Origin: Alteromonas sp. KUL106
GTDB taxonomy: Bacteria; Pseudomonadota; Gammaproteobacteria; Enterobacterales; Alteromonadaceae
Assembly: GCF_009811415.1 (NCBI RefSeq)
Contig: NZ_BLIG01000034.1
Coordinates: 1 to 59,552 of the forward strand
Direction: 5' to 3'
DNA: 59,552 nucleotides
Positions 1 to 9,078 of the stretch are shown piece by piece (position 1 is the first letter of the stretch; every line of letters begins with the position of its first letter). The notes beneath the pieces are model-generated. The model saw nothing but the letters and a program-made list of their open reading frames with translations, was not told the origin of the DNA and ran no database searches. The translations under genes were made by a program, and so were the position numbers.

Positions 1-95
1 GGGTCAGTGTACATTTTCCGAGACAAATCTATGTCACAGAATGTACTCTGACCCCCTTTTTTGATTCTACCGCAGTGGAAATGTACTCTGACCCC
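1..95. repeat. GGGTCAG/CTGACCC repeat cluster
   Basis: Three copies of a motif reading AATGTACTCTGACCCC or its complement occur at 1-15 (inverted, one mismatch), 40-55 and 80-95. Copies 1 and 2 form an inverted pair. Motifs of this kind often flank REP-associated (Y1/RAYT) transposase genes in gammaproteobacteria, as known from memory. No such gene is inside the window, but the cluster is cut by the left edge and one could lie beyond it. The last copy ends 11 bases before the stop codon of the PdeM gene. Confidence 0.6.
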
Positions 96-106
96 ATTTT
101 GGTAAT

Positions 107-886
107 TCATACTTTAAATATAATGTTGTCGTAGAGCATGAATACCTGTCTTGAGCGTTTAGGCAGAAGCGTTAGCATCACCTCTTCATCTATATCCAGA
201 CCGCCAGTGAACTGACCAAAGGCAGGCATCACAAAAACGTTTTCGTTATTGGTAAAGCATTTGCCTGAATATCGGCGGCGGGTGATGGTTGTGCGCTTTT
301 TGGGGTGATAATGGCCAATAACCTGGGCACGAGTTTCGTCCGCTTCAGCTTCGTGCCTGAACACCATGTTATCTAACGTTATTTCATAGCAGGGCGTGCC
401 GGGAATACCGTCGGGTAAGTCAGGATCATGATTACCTTCTACCCACATCCATTCGTCCACTTTATTTACGAGGCTACATAGATGCTGACGGTCATGGATA
501 GTCATACGCGACATACTGTGTTTGTCATGAAAACTGTCACCTAAGCTTATTACTCGTTTAGGCCGATAATCATCAATAATGCTTTCTAGGCGCGTTAACG
601 TAGCAGTGGAATCTAAACTCGGCAACGGGTTCGCATAGCTGCGTAGATAGCTACCTTTCTCTAAATGAAGATCAGAAACGATAAGCCAATCGCATGCGGG
701 TAAGTAGGCCACGCCACGGGCGTCTAATAGCCACAAATAGTCTGCATACTTTGTAATAGTGATTTGGCGCCGGCTTACTTTTTCGGTCAGCCAAACATCG
801 CTTAGTGCCAAATTTTCCTCTTTTATTTTCGTTTGTGAGTGTCTATTAGCGGGATACTTTGCTCTATTGCAGTTCGTGCTGACCAC
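107..886 (-). CDS. pdeM: Ligase-associated metallophosphoesterase PdeM
   Basis: Calcineurin-like metallophosphoesterase of the ligase-associated DNA damage response type, predicted to act as a metal-dependent nuclease in the cytoplasm. The two-metal motifs are in order: D72-x-H74 (SDLHLEKGS), GD at 116-117, GNHD at 151-154 and GHYH at 191-194. It lies 83 bp downstream of the helicase gene on the same strand, and the other two members of the set (exonuclease and ligase) are at 6123-8809. The start is uncertain. The longest frame begins at GTG 886, but TTG 811 follows an AGAGGA and gives a protein closer to what I recall as the usual length. The family call is firm; the substrate is not known from sequence. 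Confidence 0.85.
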   Translation of the reverse strand: MVSTNCNRAKYPANRHSQTKIKEENLALSDVWLTEKVSRRQITITKYADYLWLLDARGVAYLPACDWLIVSDLHLEKGSYLRSYANPLPSLDSTATLTRLESIIDDYRPKRVISLGDSFHDKHSMSRMTIHDRQHLCSLVNKVDEWMWVEGNHDPDLPDGIPGTPCYEITLDNMVFRHEAEADETRAQVIGHYHPKKRTTITRRRYSGKCFTNNENVFVMPAFGQFTGGLDIDEEVMLTLLPKRSRQVFMLYDNIIFKV

Positions 887-969
887 TCTTGTTAGTTGAG
901 TAAAGTGTCAGGCGTAAAGTACATCGCTAAAATATGAAAGCGCAGTTTACAGATTGTGCGATCCCCAAA

Positions 970-3576
970 TTATTCAACGCTAGCCCCTGACAGCAATGCA
1001 CGCACTTCGTCTAGCATGGTTTCAGCTTCAGCGTATAAATTGGCTTGCTCAATGATAGCCTGTGCACCTGCCCCTTTCACTTGTTCACTGCGTACATCAA
1101 GTACAATAGGTATGGCCATGGGCGACGGTTTTTCAAGATTAACCAACGTGGTTGAGTCTACATAGCGAATAAGTAAATTGGCAAGGCGGCGCAGGTCAAG
1201 CAGTTCTCGCTCTGCGTCAGCCCGCGCTACTTTAAGTAAAATATGGTCGCGGTCATGTTCGCGCAACGTATCGTAGATAAGATCAGTAGAGAACGTGACC
1301 TGCTTCATGGTTTTTTGACTGGCGTGGTAACGTTGTTCAGTGAGTCCACTCACCACCGCAACCTGCCTGAACGAGCGCTTGAGCATAGGCGCCTGCAACA
1401 TCCAATCTTCCAACTCGTCCCCTAAAATGTCCGGCTGAAATAACTGCTGCAACTGCTTTTGAGTAATGACATTAACTGATGCCACCGACAAACCATAATC
1501 CGTCACACTGAAGCTTAAAGGCTTAACACCCATTTTTTCCATTCGTCGGGTTAACAGCATACCCAACGTCTGATTTGCTTTGCGACCGTCGAACGTGTAA
1601 TACAAGGTATAGTAGGCTTGTCTAAACGGAAATTGCTCCACCAGCACATTATCTGGGCGAGGCAATTGAGAGAAAGCTTGCTGAAGCTTAAGCCACTCTT
1701 GCACCTGTGCGGGTAAGGCTTTCCATGACTTTTGTGTTGCCAGAATTTCGCGCACACCGTCAGCCAAATAAGTAGACAACGGCATTTGTCCACCAGCATA
1801 GCTTGGTATTTTTGGCTCTTTGGCTTTGGCCGGCTTTGCGTGAAGCTGCATGTCTCGAATAGCCTCAAATCGCAACACTTCTCCTGCAAAATAAAAGGTA
1901 TCTCCAGGAGTTAATTGCTGGGCAAAATACTCTTCAACCTCGCCAATGATCGTGCCTTGGTTTCCTCTTCGAATACGTTTCACTTTAAGACGACCAGCTT
2001 CAACGATTGTGCCGATGTTTTGTCTGTGTCTTTGAATAACTCGGCGGTTAGCTGGGGAGAACGTACCATCATCATTTCTTGTCAGACGCTGGTATCGTTC
2101 ATACGCATTAAGTGCAGTGCCGCCGTCTTGTGTAAACTGCCACAGCTTATCGAAATCATCTCTGTCCAAACCTTGATAAGGCGTGGCAGTCAGTATCTCT
2201 TGGTACAAGCTATCGGGGCTATCAGCCTTACTGCATAAGCAATTCAATATAAATTGGGGAATGATGTCTAAGGCACCTGGCTGTGGGCTTTCTCCATCTA
2301 ACTCACCTTTTTCAATCGAAGTGATTGCCGCTTGACACTCAAGCGCTTCAAAACGGTTTGCTGGTACTAATAACGCTTCACTCGGCTCGTCAAGTCTGTG
2401 GTTCGCACGCCCTATACGCTGCAACAATCGACTCACACCTTTTGGGGCGCCTACTTGAATAACCTTATCCACGTCCCCCCAGTCAATACCTAACTCCAAG
2501 GCCGACGTACATACAATGGCCCGCAACATGCCGCTTGCCATCATGGCTTCGGTTTTGCGACGCTGCTCTTTGCTTAAACTACCGTGATAAAGGGCAATAG
2601 GAAGGGCTGCTTTATTTGCCTCCCATAGCATTTGAAACAACAGTTCGGACTGAGCCCGCGTATTCACAAAAACCAACGTGGTTTTGGCATTTTCAATAGC
2701 CTGGTAGATATCATCAATAGCGTAGCGAGCCATAAAACCGCCAAAGGGCATGCGCGCTTTAGAATGCAGCATTTCAACTTTAGGCTTTTCACCGGCTTTC
2801 ACTTTTATAATATTGGCGACACCGTCACTGCCAGCCAGCCACGCGCCTAGTGTTTCGGGAAATGCCACGGTGGCTGATAAGCCAATACGCTTACAATGTG
2901 GTGATAAAACGCTTAACCGTGCAAGGGCTAGCGAAAGAAAGTCGCCGCGTTTATTTGCCGTTAAGCTGTGGGTTTCATCGATGATCACACGTTTGAGCTT
3001 GCCAAACAGCTTATCGGCATCGGCGTAGCTTAACATCAGCATAAGCGATTCAGGGGTGGTAAGCAGGATATTAGGCGGCTTCTTTCGTTGACGCTGACGC
3101 TTATGCGAGGGCGTATCGCCAGTGCGTGTTTCTGCCGTAATAGGCAACCCCATCTCTTCAATGGGCTGTAACAAATTACGATGTATATCTTGCGTCAGTG
3201 CTTTCAATGGCGATATGTAAAGGGTGTGCAGGCCGTTAAATCCGCCCTTTTTTTTCTCGCTCGTACTTCTGTCGCTGCCAGCCTTTTTTTTAGGTTGCTC
3301 ACGAACTTCAGTCGTTTCGGCAAGCTCCCTGTTTCCAAATGTCTCGGCAAGCTCTCTGTTTCCAAATGTCTCGGCAAGCTCTCTGTTTTCGAATGTCTCG
3401 GCAAGCTCGACTAAGCTAGGCAAAAAACCAGACAAGGTTTTGCCCGCGCCGGTTGGCGCAATTAATAATGTGCAGTCATGCTGATCTTTCTCCACCAGCA
3501 TGGTGTGTTGGTAATCGCGTAACTGCCAGCCTTTTTGTTCAAACCAACGGGCAAAGACTGAGGGAAGTGAAGTCAT
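970..3576 (-). CDS. Ligase-associated DEXH-box helicase (Lhr-like)
   Basis: Superfamily 2 ATP-dependent DNA helicase, 868 residues, of the Lhr type found beside bacterial ATP-dependent ligases. Visible motifs are the Q-region (LRDYQ, 19-23), Walker A APTGAGKT (40-47), motif Ia (SPLKAL), DETH (200-203), SAT (234-236) and a motif VI QRIGRANHR. A winged-helix and Lhr-type C-terminal region follows. It is probably co-transcribed with PdeM. The odd feature is an insertion after Walker A, about residues 57-112: three to four copies of the nonapeptide ELAETFGNR followed by a Lys-rich linker. This is encoded by a 27-bp tandem repeat. Helicase motifs are intact, so the gene is probably functional. Confidence 0.9.
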   Translation of the reverse strand: MTSLPSVFARWFEQKGWQLRDYQHTMLVEKDQHDCTLLIAPTGAGKTLSGFLPSLVELAETFENRELAETFGNRELAETFGNRELAETTEVREQPKKKAGSDRSTSEKKKGGFNGLHTLYISPLKALTQDIHRNLLQPIEEMGLPITAETRTGDTPSHKRQRQRKKPPNILLTTPESLMLMLSYADADKLFGKLKRVIIDETHSLTANKRGDFLSLALARLSVLSPHCKRIGLSATVAFPETLGAWLAGSDGVANIIKVKAGEKPKVEMLHSKARMPFGGFMARYAIDDIYQAIENAKTTLVFVNTRAQSELLFQMLWEANKAALPIALYHGSLSKEQRRKTEAMMASGMLRAIVCTSALELGIDWGDVDKVIQVGAPKGVSRLLQRIGRANHRLDEPSEALLVPANRFEALECQAAITSIEKGELDGESPQPGALDIIPQFILNCLCSKADSPDSLYQEILTATPYQGLDRDDFDKLWQFTQDGGTALNAYERYQRLTRNDDGTFSPANRRVIQRHRQNIGTIVEAGRLKVKRIRRGNQGTIIGEVEEYFAQQLTPGDTFYFAGEVLRFEAIRDMQLHAKPAKAKEPKIPSYAGGQMPLSTYLADGVREILATQKSWKALPAQVQEWLKLQQAFSQLPRPDNVLVEQFPFRQAYYTLYYTFDGRKANQTLGMLLTRRMEKMGVKPLSFSVTDYGLSVASVNVITQKQLQQLFQPDILGDELEDWMLQAPMLKRSFRQVAVVSGLTEQRYHASQKTMKQVTFSTDLIYDTLREHDRDHILLKVARADAERELLDLRRLANLLIRYVDSTTLVNLEKPSPMAIPIVLDVRSEQVKGAGAQAIIEQANLYAEAETMLDEVRALLSGASVE
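3318..3410. repeat. 27-bp tandem repeat inside helicase gene
   Basis: Three full units at 3318-3344, 3345-3371 and 3372-3398, plus a 12-base partial unit at 3399-3410. Units differ from one another at one to three positions. The period is a multiple of three, so copy-number changes keep the helicase frame; each unit encodes ELAETF(G/E)NR on the minus strand. Confidence 0.95.
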
Positions 3577-3801
3577 TGACGGTTCTTGTAATTACTTTAA
3601 GCACTTATACGGCAAAACCGGGGTTAGGTTTACTCATTACGCCTTACGATAGATGCACAATGCAATCAGCCTCCGCGCGTTTAATGTTTAGATACATTTT
3701 TCACTTCGACCTTATGCATTTCTTTAGCGTAAACTTCAGCGCAGAGTTGTCGACCTTCTTATGCTGTACGAACTTAGCAGTTTTTCTTACAAGGACCGTA
3801 A

Positions 3802-4980
3802 ATGCGAATTCATTCAATAGACGCCGTTAGAGGCTTAGCCATTCTTGGCATCCTGTTCATGAACATTACGTTCCACCAAAACGGCTACGCAAACTATGCG
3901 TTTTTTGAAGAACCGCTGTTATCAGACACCGTTATTTCACTTTTTAACACGCTGTTCTTAGATGGGCGATTTCGTTCTCTTTTCTGCCTGCTGTTTGGTG
4001 CAGGTCTGGCAATTCAATTTGATGCCTGTGAAAAGCGCGGACGCAACTTTCTAGATTTCTCAAAAGCCAGACTTAAATGGCTGCTTGTATTTGGGCTACT
4101 GCATGGCGTATTTATTTTTAGCGGCGACATCTTGCTGTATTACAGCCTTTGCGCTTTTTTTATTCTAAAACATTTCACGCTTTCTCAGGATGAACTCAAA
4201 AAAAAGAGTATTAATTACCTTATTGTGGGAAGTGCAATCATGGTCGTAGGTGGGCTCGTCATGGCGTTTATTTACAACATGGGGGCTGAATTACCAACAC
4301 GACCCAGTGAAACATTCAACGGAGAAGCGGCCGTGTGGCAAAGTGGCTATATAACGCAGCTTGGTATTCAAGCATCGTTTATGCTTTCTACCGTTATTGT
4401 CGCGCCTTTTACTATGCTATGGCAGTCCATGGGGCTTATGATGTTTGGAGCATACTTGTATAGAGCAGGCTTTTTCGATCACGGCTTCTCGTCACTGGCA
4501 TTTAAGAAGTTAGTATTGGTGGCTATCGTCACTTCCATCATCACTGCACTTGTGCAAATCTTATTCGAACAGGTGACATTAGATGTGGTTCCCATTTTCA
4601 CGAGTGTTCCAGCGATTTTCTGCGCTTTGGTATATGCCCACATATTGATAAACATAAAACGAACTGGGGCGTGGTGGTATCAGTCGCTTGTAAACTGCGG
4701 CAAAGTTGCGTTCACGCTCTATCTGACCCAATCGATAGTACTAGCAGTGCTCTTCCGCATCCTCATGCCGGCTTATTTTCCAGGTTTTATCTATAACGTG
4801 ACGTTGCTTGATTTGCTTCTCATCACCATTGCGTTCACCGCAGTACAAGTTATTTTAGCGAACGTCATTACTAAGCACTTCAACCAAGGTCCCTTTGAAG
4901 CCCTGTGGCGAAAAATGTATTTGCGCAGTTTTCATAAAAAGCAAAAATTGACACATGATGAGGTCGAGAAGTACACCTAA
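3802..4980 (+). CDS. DUF418 family integral membrane protein
   Basis: Polytopic inner-membrane protein of 392 residues with the DUF418 pattern. It opens with RIHSIDAVRGLAILGILFMN, has several hydrophobic spans (about 8-25, 55-75, 90-125, 140-165, 190-225, 235-290), and a C-terminal part with HFNQGPFEALWRK, typical of the family's last segment. The function of the family is not established; members resemble acyltransferase-3-like membrane proteins. ATG 3802 is supported by AAGGA at 3791-3795. It is divergent from the helicase gene and breaks the DNA-repair set into two halves with its neighbour at 5048. No catalytic residues can be assigned. Confidence 0.85.
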   Translation: MRIHSIDAVRGLAILGILFMNITFHQNGYANYAFFEEPLLSDTVISLFNTLFLDGRFRSLFCLLFGAGLAIQFDACEKRGRNFLDFSKARLKWLLVFGLLHGVFIFSGDILLYYSLCAFFILKHFTLSQDELKKKSINYLIVGSAIMVVGGLVMAFIYNMGAELPTRPSETFNGEAAVWQSGYITQLGIQASFMLSTVIVAPFTMLWQSMGLMMFGAYLYRAGFFDHGFSSLAFKKLVLVAIVTSIITALVQILFEQVTLDVVPIFTSVPAIFCALVYAHILINIKRTGAWWYQSLVNCGKVAFTLYLTQSIVLAVLFRILMPAYFPGFIYNVTLLDLLLITIAFTAVQVILANVITKHFNQGPFEALWRKMYLRSFHKKQKLTHDEVEKYT

Positions 4981-5047
4981 CACGATGCCGCCTACATTTT
5001 GAAAACTGCGCCTATACTAAACGGAGTACATTCAGCTAAATAGCGTA

Positions 5048-5863
5048 TTAGAATCTGAACGTCCCTAACAGGGTAGCCGAACCCAACTGGCTTTCATCCG
5101 TATCATAGCCTAACCCAAATTCGATAGATGAATGCGGGTTAAACCAATATTGGGTACCCAGTTCAATCACGTTATCCGAGCCGATTACTTCATTGCTTTC
5201 ATGCAGGTATGTCACACCTACGCTCCAATCGGGGCGAAAATAATAATCTGCATCAAGCTCAACTGAAAATTCGCCATCAAACTGTGTCGCTTTTAATTTG
5301 GTGTCCCAACCTGGAGAAAACTGACCAGAACGCTGCCCAAAGCTCGTGTATCGTGCAAACACACTGTAGCTAAATTCTGAGTCAGAACGTTCTTCCCTGA
5401 TGCCAGCGTCAATAGAACTAAAATACGCTTCATTCAAGTGAAAATACTCTATACCAAGGCCGTATTCCCAATGCGGGTTGGCGAAGGTAGACACCTCTAC
5501 GGCGTAGCGATTTAACGTTTCTTCAAAATATCTATTGTCGTTAGTTACACGCCCATAACGCCCTCGTACTACCAGCGCATCTGAGTAAAACCACTCGCCT
5601 CGCACATTTACGCTGTCGATATTGTCAATACCGAAATAATCTACAGAAACATTGTTAGTTCGCTGGAGATAAGGGCTGATGGACCATGGTTGCTGGTTAA
5701 TATTTACTGACTCGAAATAGTAGCGATAACTCGCACCGATAAAGTTGTCATCTGCATCGCGGACATCAGAAAAACCTAACGCAATTTCATGTTGAATATC
5801 AGTGGACTGGGCGATAGCAGGAAAGGTAGAAATAGCGAGCAAACACGCGCTTAAACGCAACAT
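5048..5863 (-). CDS. Putative outer-membrane beta-barrel protein
   Basis: Protein of 271 residues with a signal peptide (about 1-18, cleavage after AIA). The mature part is rich in alternating hydrophobic/aromatic strands with many Y, F, W, D and N residues. It ends in TLLGTFRF, with a terminal phenylalanine as expected for a BAM-assembled barrel. I do not recognise a named family. It may be a small porin or a DUF-type barrel. It is convergent with the DUF418 gene (67 bp apart). The call as an outer-membrane barrel rests on signal peptide, strand periodicity and C-terminal F only. Confidence 0.65.
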   Translation of the reverse strand: MLRLSACLLAISTFPAIAQSTDIQHEIALGFSDVRDADDNFIGASYRYYFESVNINQQPWSISPYLQRTNNVSVDYFGIDNIDSVNVRGEWFYSDALVVRGRYGRVTNDNRYFEETLNRYAVEVSTFANPHWEYGLGIEYFHLNEAYFSSIDAGIREERSDSEFSYSVFARYTSFGQRSGQFSPGWDTKLKATQFDGEFSVELDADYYFRPDWSVGVTYLHESNEVIGSDNVIELGTQYWFNPHSSIEFGLGYDTDESQLGSATLLGTFRF

Positions 5864-6122
5864 AGAGCAATATCCTTATTCGTGGCGAGCATCCAAAAAA
5901 GCTCACGTTTTTTAGTAGGCCTAACGGTAAATGAGAAAATCATTCATTGCAATATGTGAAGCGGCGACGACATATTTTGTGACAATTTCAGACGCTAACC
6001 TAATACCATATATGGTGTAAAAACGAACTAGGGAAAAATTGACTTTCGAACGTCAAGTGGTCGTTTTTGGGGATTGATTACGTAGTAACAAGCATTCATG
6101 AGTTTGGCAGGAAATATGAGTA

Positions 6123-7139
6123 GTGCACCCATCGACGTGGTTAAAAGCTGACGATACCGGCCTTTATTGCGAGCCCGGTGAGTTTTACATTGACCCCATG
6201 CATGAGGTAGCAACCGCGCTTGTTACCCATGGACATGCAGACCATGCCCGCGCAGGCCATCACAATGTGTATGCCAGCAAAGAGACATTAGCAATTATGC
6301 AAACCCGATATGGCGAAAATATGGCTACTCACCAGTACGCTGTAACGCTTGGTAAAACCGTCGCTTTTAATGAGGTAAAAGCGACGTTTTATCCTGCAGG
6401 CCATATTCTCGGATCTACACAAATTCTCATTGAATATGCTGGCTACCGCGTTGTGGTTTCTGGCGACTATAAACGCCGTCACGACCCCACCTGCCCACCA
6501 TTTGAAGTTGTTCCTTGCGATGTGTTGATTACCGAAGCCACCTTTGGGCTTCCTGTATTTAGACACCCTCCAATAGAGCACGAAATAGAAAAGCTGCTTC
6601 ACTCATTACGGGTCTTTCCACAGCGGTGTCATTTGGTAGGTGCCTACGCACTGGGCAAGTGCCAGCGGGTTATTCTGGCGCTGCGTGAAGCCGGTTACAC
6701 CAAGCCAATTTATTTACACGGGGCGCAGCTAAAGCTTTGTCATTTATATGAGCAGTTAGGCATAGACTTAGGTGAGTTAATTCCCGTGTCGGATGTTGCG
6801 GATAAAAAAACGCTAGCCGGTGAAATAGTCATTGCGCCCCCTTCGGCATTGGCCGATAGGTGGTCAAGAAGCTTGCCTAATGTGCGCCCTGTGATGGCGT
6901 CTGGATGGATGCAAATTCGCGCCCGAGCCAAGCAGAAAAACGCTGAATTACCCCTCATTATTTCGGACCATTGCGACTGGCCAGAGCTAATTCAAACCAT
7001 TGAAGAAGTAAACCCGAAAGAAGTATGGGTAACCCATGGCCGAGAAGACGCCTTGATGTATCAGGCAGAAAAAATGGGGTTTAAAGCAAGAGCATTGTCT
7101 CTTGTGGGTTACGACGAAGAAGATCAAGGAGGCAACTAA
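6123..7139 (+). CDS. Ligase-associated exonuclease (metallo-beta-lactamase fold)
   Basis: Metallo-beta-lactamase/beta-CASP-type exonuclease of 338 residues, the nuclease partner of bacterial ATP-dependent ligase clusters. The zinc motif HGHADH is at 36-41, a further histidine is in PAGHILGS (H94), and D115 is in SGDYKRR. A C-terminal VTHGRED supplies the last metal ligand region. The start is GTG 6123, giving MHPSTWLKAD as is usual for the family; AGGAA at 6109-6113 is the likely ribosome site. The stop overlaps the start of the ligase gene by one base (TAATG), so the two are co-translated. Predicted to process DNA ends for the ligase. Confidence 0.9.
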   Translation: MHPSTWLKADDTGLYCEPGEFYIDPMHEVATALVTHGHADHARAGHHNVYASKETLAIMQTRYGENMATHQYAVTLGKTVAFNEVKATFYPAGHILGSTQILIEYAGYRVVVSGDYKRRHDPTCPPFEVVPCDVLITEATFGLPVFRHPPIEHEIEKLLHSLRVFPQRCHLVGAYALGKCQRVILALREAGYTKPIYLHGAQLKLCHLYEQLGIDLGELIPVSDVADKKTLAGEIVIAPPSALADRWSRSLPNVRPVMASGWMQIRARAKQKNAELPLIISDHCDWPELIQTIEEVNPKEVWVTHGREDALMYQAEKMGFKARALSLVGYDEEDQGGN

Positions 7140-8809
7140 TGGAGGCATTCAGTAGCTTGCTTGAACAACTTTATTACACGTCTGGAACAAAGGCTAAGGC
7201 TCAACTCATTGCTAATTACATCGCTAACACACCAGACCCAGACCGTGGCTGGGCCATTGCCGCTATGGCTGGCACCCTTCGCTTCGACTTTTTTAAGCGC
7301 AACACGGTAAAAAATCTGATTACTGAACACACCGACCCTGAACTTTTCGCGATGAGCTACGACTATGTGGGTGAGGTTAGCGAAACCGTAGCGCATTTAT
7401 GGCCATACAGCGAACCCACAGACTCACTGCCAAGCCTTACGGAGGTGGTTGAAACCTTTAGTTCGGTGAGTAAAAACAAGGTATCCGAAACACTAGCAAA
7501 CTACTTAACGATAATGACACCTGCCCAGCGCTGGGCGCTATTAAAGCTTGGCACGCGGGGGTTGCGCATAGGAGTGTCCGCTCGTTCTATTAAGCAGATA
7601 CTGGCCGATTATGGCAATAAAGATGTCAAAGAAATTGAGACGCTGTGGCATGCGGTGACGCCACCTTATACCGAGATGCTTGCTTGGCTAGAAGGCGATG
7701 CCGACAAACCTGACATTGAAAATGCGGTGACCTTTCACCCCGTGATGCTTTCGCATCCTATTGAGGACAGCGATATTGATGCTTTCGAGGACAACACATG
7801 GCAAATTGAAAATAAGTACGACGGCATTCGTGTGCAGCTTGCTGTTAAATCGGAGCGGTCTGCGACTAAAAAAACCGCTAATAAAAATGCCAGTCAGTCT
7901 TCGGATGAGGATACGCCAGATAGAGCGCTCTTCTCGCGCACAGGAGATGACATTAGCCATTCTTTTCCCGACTTACTTGATACGGTTGACGGGAATATGG
8001 TGCTAGACGGTGAGTTACTGGTAATTCATAACCTTGAAGGTGGCGCTAATAACGCCACTTCCTCACAGCCGGATGTCGACACCTTTAATGCACTGCAGCA
8101 ACGCCTCAACAAAAAAAAGCCGAGCAAAGCGCTGCAGGCGTCTTTACCTGTTGGGCTTATCGTTTACGACGCCTTAGTGCTAGATGGCAAAGATTTAACT
8201 GAAAAAACGTTGAAGGAACGTCGCCACGCGCTAAATAAGTGGTTTCAACACAATAAAAGCGAACGCTTATTTTTATCGGAAACCCTATCGGCAACCTCCC
8301 CTGAAAGCCTCCGAGAACTTCACGCTCACGTTTGCCAGAATCGCGCGGTTGAAGGGTTGATGTTAAAACGCTTGGAGAGTAAATACATTCCCGGTCGCCC
8401 CAAAGGCCAATGGTTTAAGTGGAAACGCGATCCGCTCGTTGTCGATGCTGTGATGATGTACGCGCAGCGTGGGCATGGTAAGCGCTCTAGCTTTTATTCC
8501 GATTACACCTTTGGCGCTTGGGAAGACAACCAACTACTGCCCATTGGAAAAGCGTATTCCGGCTTCACTGACGAAGAGCTCAAGAAGCTGGATAACTGGG
8601 TAAGACGCAATGCTGTGGGGCGTTTCGGACCAGTACGAGAAGTAAAAAAAGAACTCGTTTTGGAGGTGGCTTTTGACGCTGTGCACCCTTCATCAAGGCA
8701 CAAATCAGGTGTGGCACTGCGCTTCCCTCGAATTCACCGAATTCGTTGGGACAAGCCTGCTGACGAGGCGGACACGTTAGCTAACGTAAAAGCATTAATA
8801 GAAAGCTAA
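7139..8809 (+). CDS. ATP-dependent DNA ligase
   Basis: ATP-dependent DNA ligase of 556 residues. It has an N-terminal DNA-binding domain (about 1-180), a nucleotidyltransferase domain with the adenylation motif ENKYDG (K226 is the nucleophile), later motifs DGELLV, EGLMLK and KWKRDP, and an OB-fold C-terminal domain. A low-complexity Ser/Lys/Asp insert occurs around 242-265. Start and stop overlap the exonuclease gene, and the helicase and PdeM genes are a few kilobases away. This matches the bacterial ligase-associated repair set described for many Proteobacteria. The TAA stop directly abuts the MITE-like repeat that begins at 8809. Confidence 0.93.
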   Translation: MEAFSSLLEQLYYTSGTKAKAQLIANYIANTPDPDRGWAIAAMAGTLRFDFFKRNTVKNLITEHTDPELFAMSYDYVGEVSETVAHLWPYSEPTDSLPSLTEVVETFSSVSKNKVSETLANYLTIMTPAQRWALLKLGTRGLRIGVSARSIKQILADYGNKDVKEIETLWHAVTPPYTEMLAWLEGDADKPDIENAVTFHPVMLSHPIEDSDIDAFEDNTWQIENKYDGIRVQLAVKSERSATKKTANKNASQSSDEDTPDRALFSRTGDDISHSFPDLLDTVDGNMVLDGELLVIHNLEGGANNATSSQPDVDTFNALQQRLNKKKPSKALQASLPVGLIVYDALVLDGKDLTEKTLKERRHALNKWFQHNKSERLFLSETLSATSPESLRELHAHVCQNRAVEGLMLKRLESKYIPGRPKGQWFKWKRDPLVVDAVMMYAQRGHGKRSSFYSDYTFGAWEDNQLLPIGKAYSGFTDEELKKLDNWVRRNAVGRFGPVREVKKELVLEVAFDAVHPSSRHKSGVALRFPRIHRIRWDKPADEADTLANVKALIES

Positions 8810-8975
8810 TACCAGTTCGCATAAATCATTACCCACTCAGTGAGACTTAAAATGCTCATAATCGCGGCGTGTTACCGCGGGTACAGTGGTTCTACATCAA
8901 GGTGACACAACAAAGAGTACGGACATTTTAAACCCGGCCTACGGGAAGGCAATGATTTATGCGGATTAATGGTAT
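8809..8975. repeat. MITE-like interspersed repeat, copy A (full)
   Basis: About 167 bp with imperfect terminal inverted repeats: ATACCAGTTCGCATAAATCA at the left end and, on the complement, ATACCATTAATCCGCATAAA at the right end. The interior matches copy B (58898-59067) closely in opposite orientation, including segments reading GAGTACGGACATTTTAAA and CGCGGCGTGTTACC. It has no coding capacity. It begins on the last base of the ligase stop codon. Confidence 0.85.
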
Positions 8976-9078
8976 AAGCCATCAAAAAGCTTCCTAACCA
9001 ATCCAAAATGGCAGAGAATAAAGTGAGTTATAACGTCAGGCTTGTAGTCTGAATAATACAAAACAATAGGAAGTCGCC

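Noticed and set aside
2750..3028. Open frames on the plus strand inside the helicase gene
   Set aside because: They are antisense to an intact, motif-bearing helicase and have no ribosome sites or family resemblance.
6005..6016. ACCATATATGGT, a 12-base palindrome before the exonuclease gene
   Set aside because: Short AT-rich palindromes are common by chance and no regulator is nearby to bind it.
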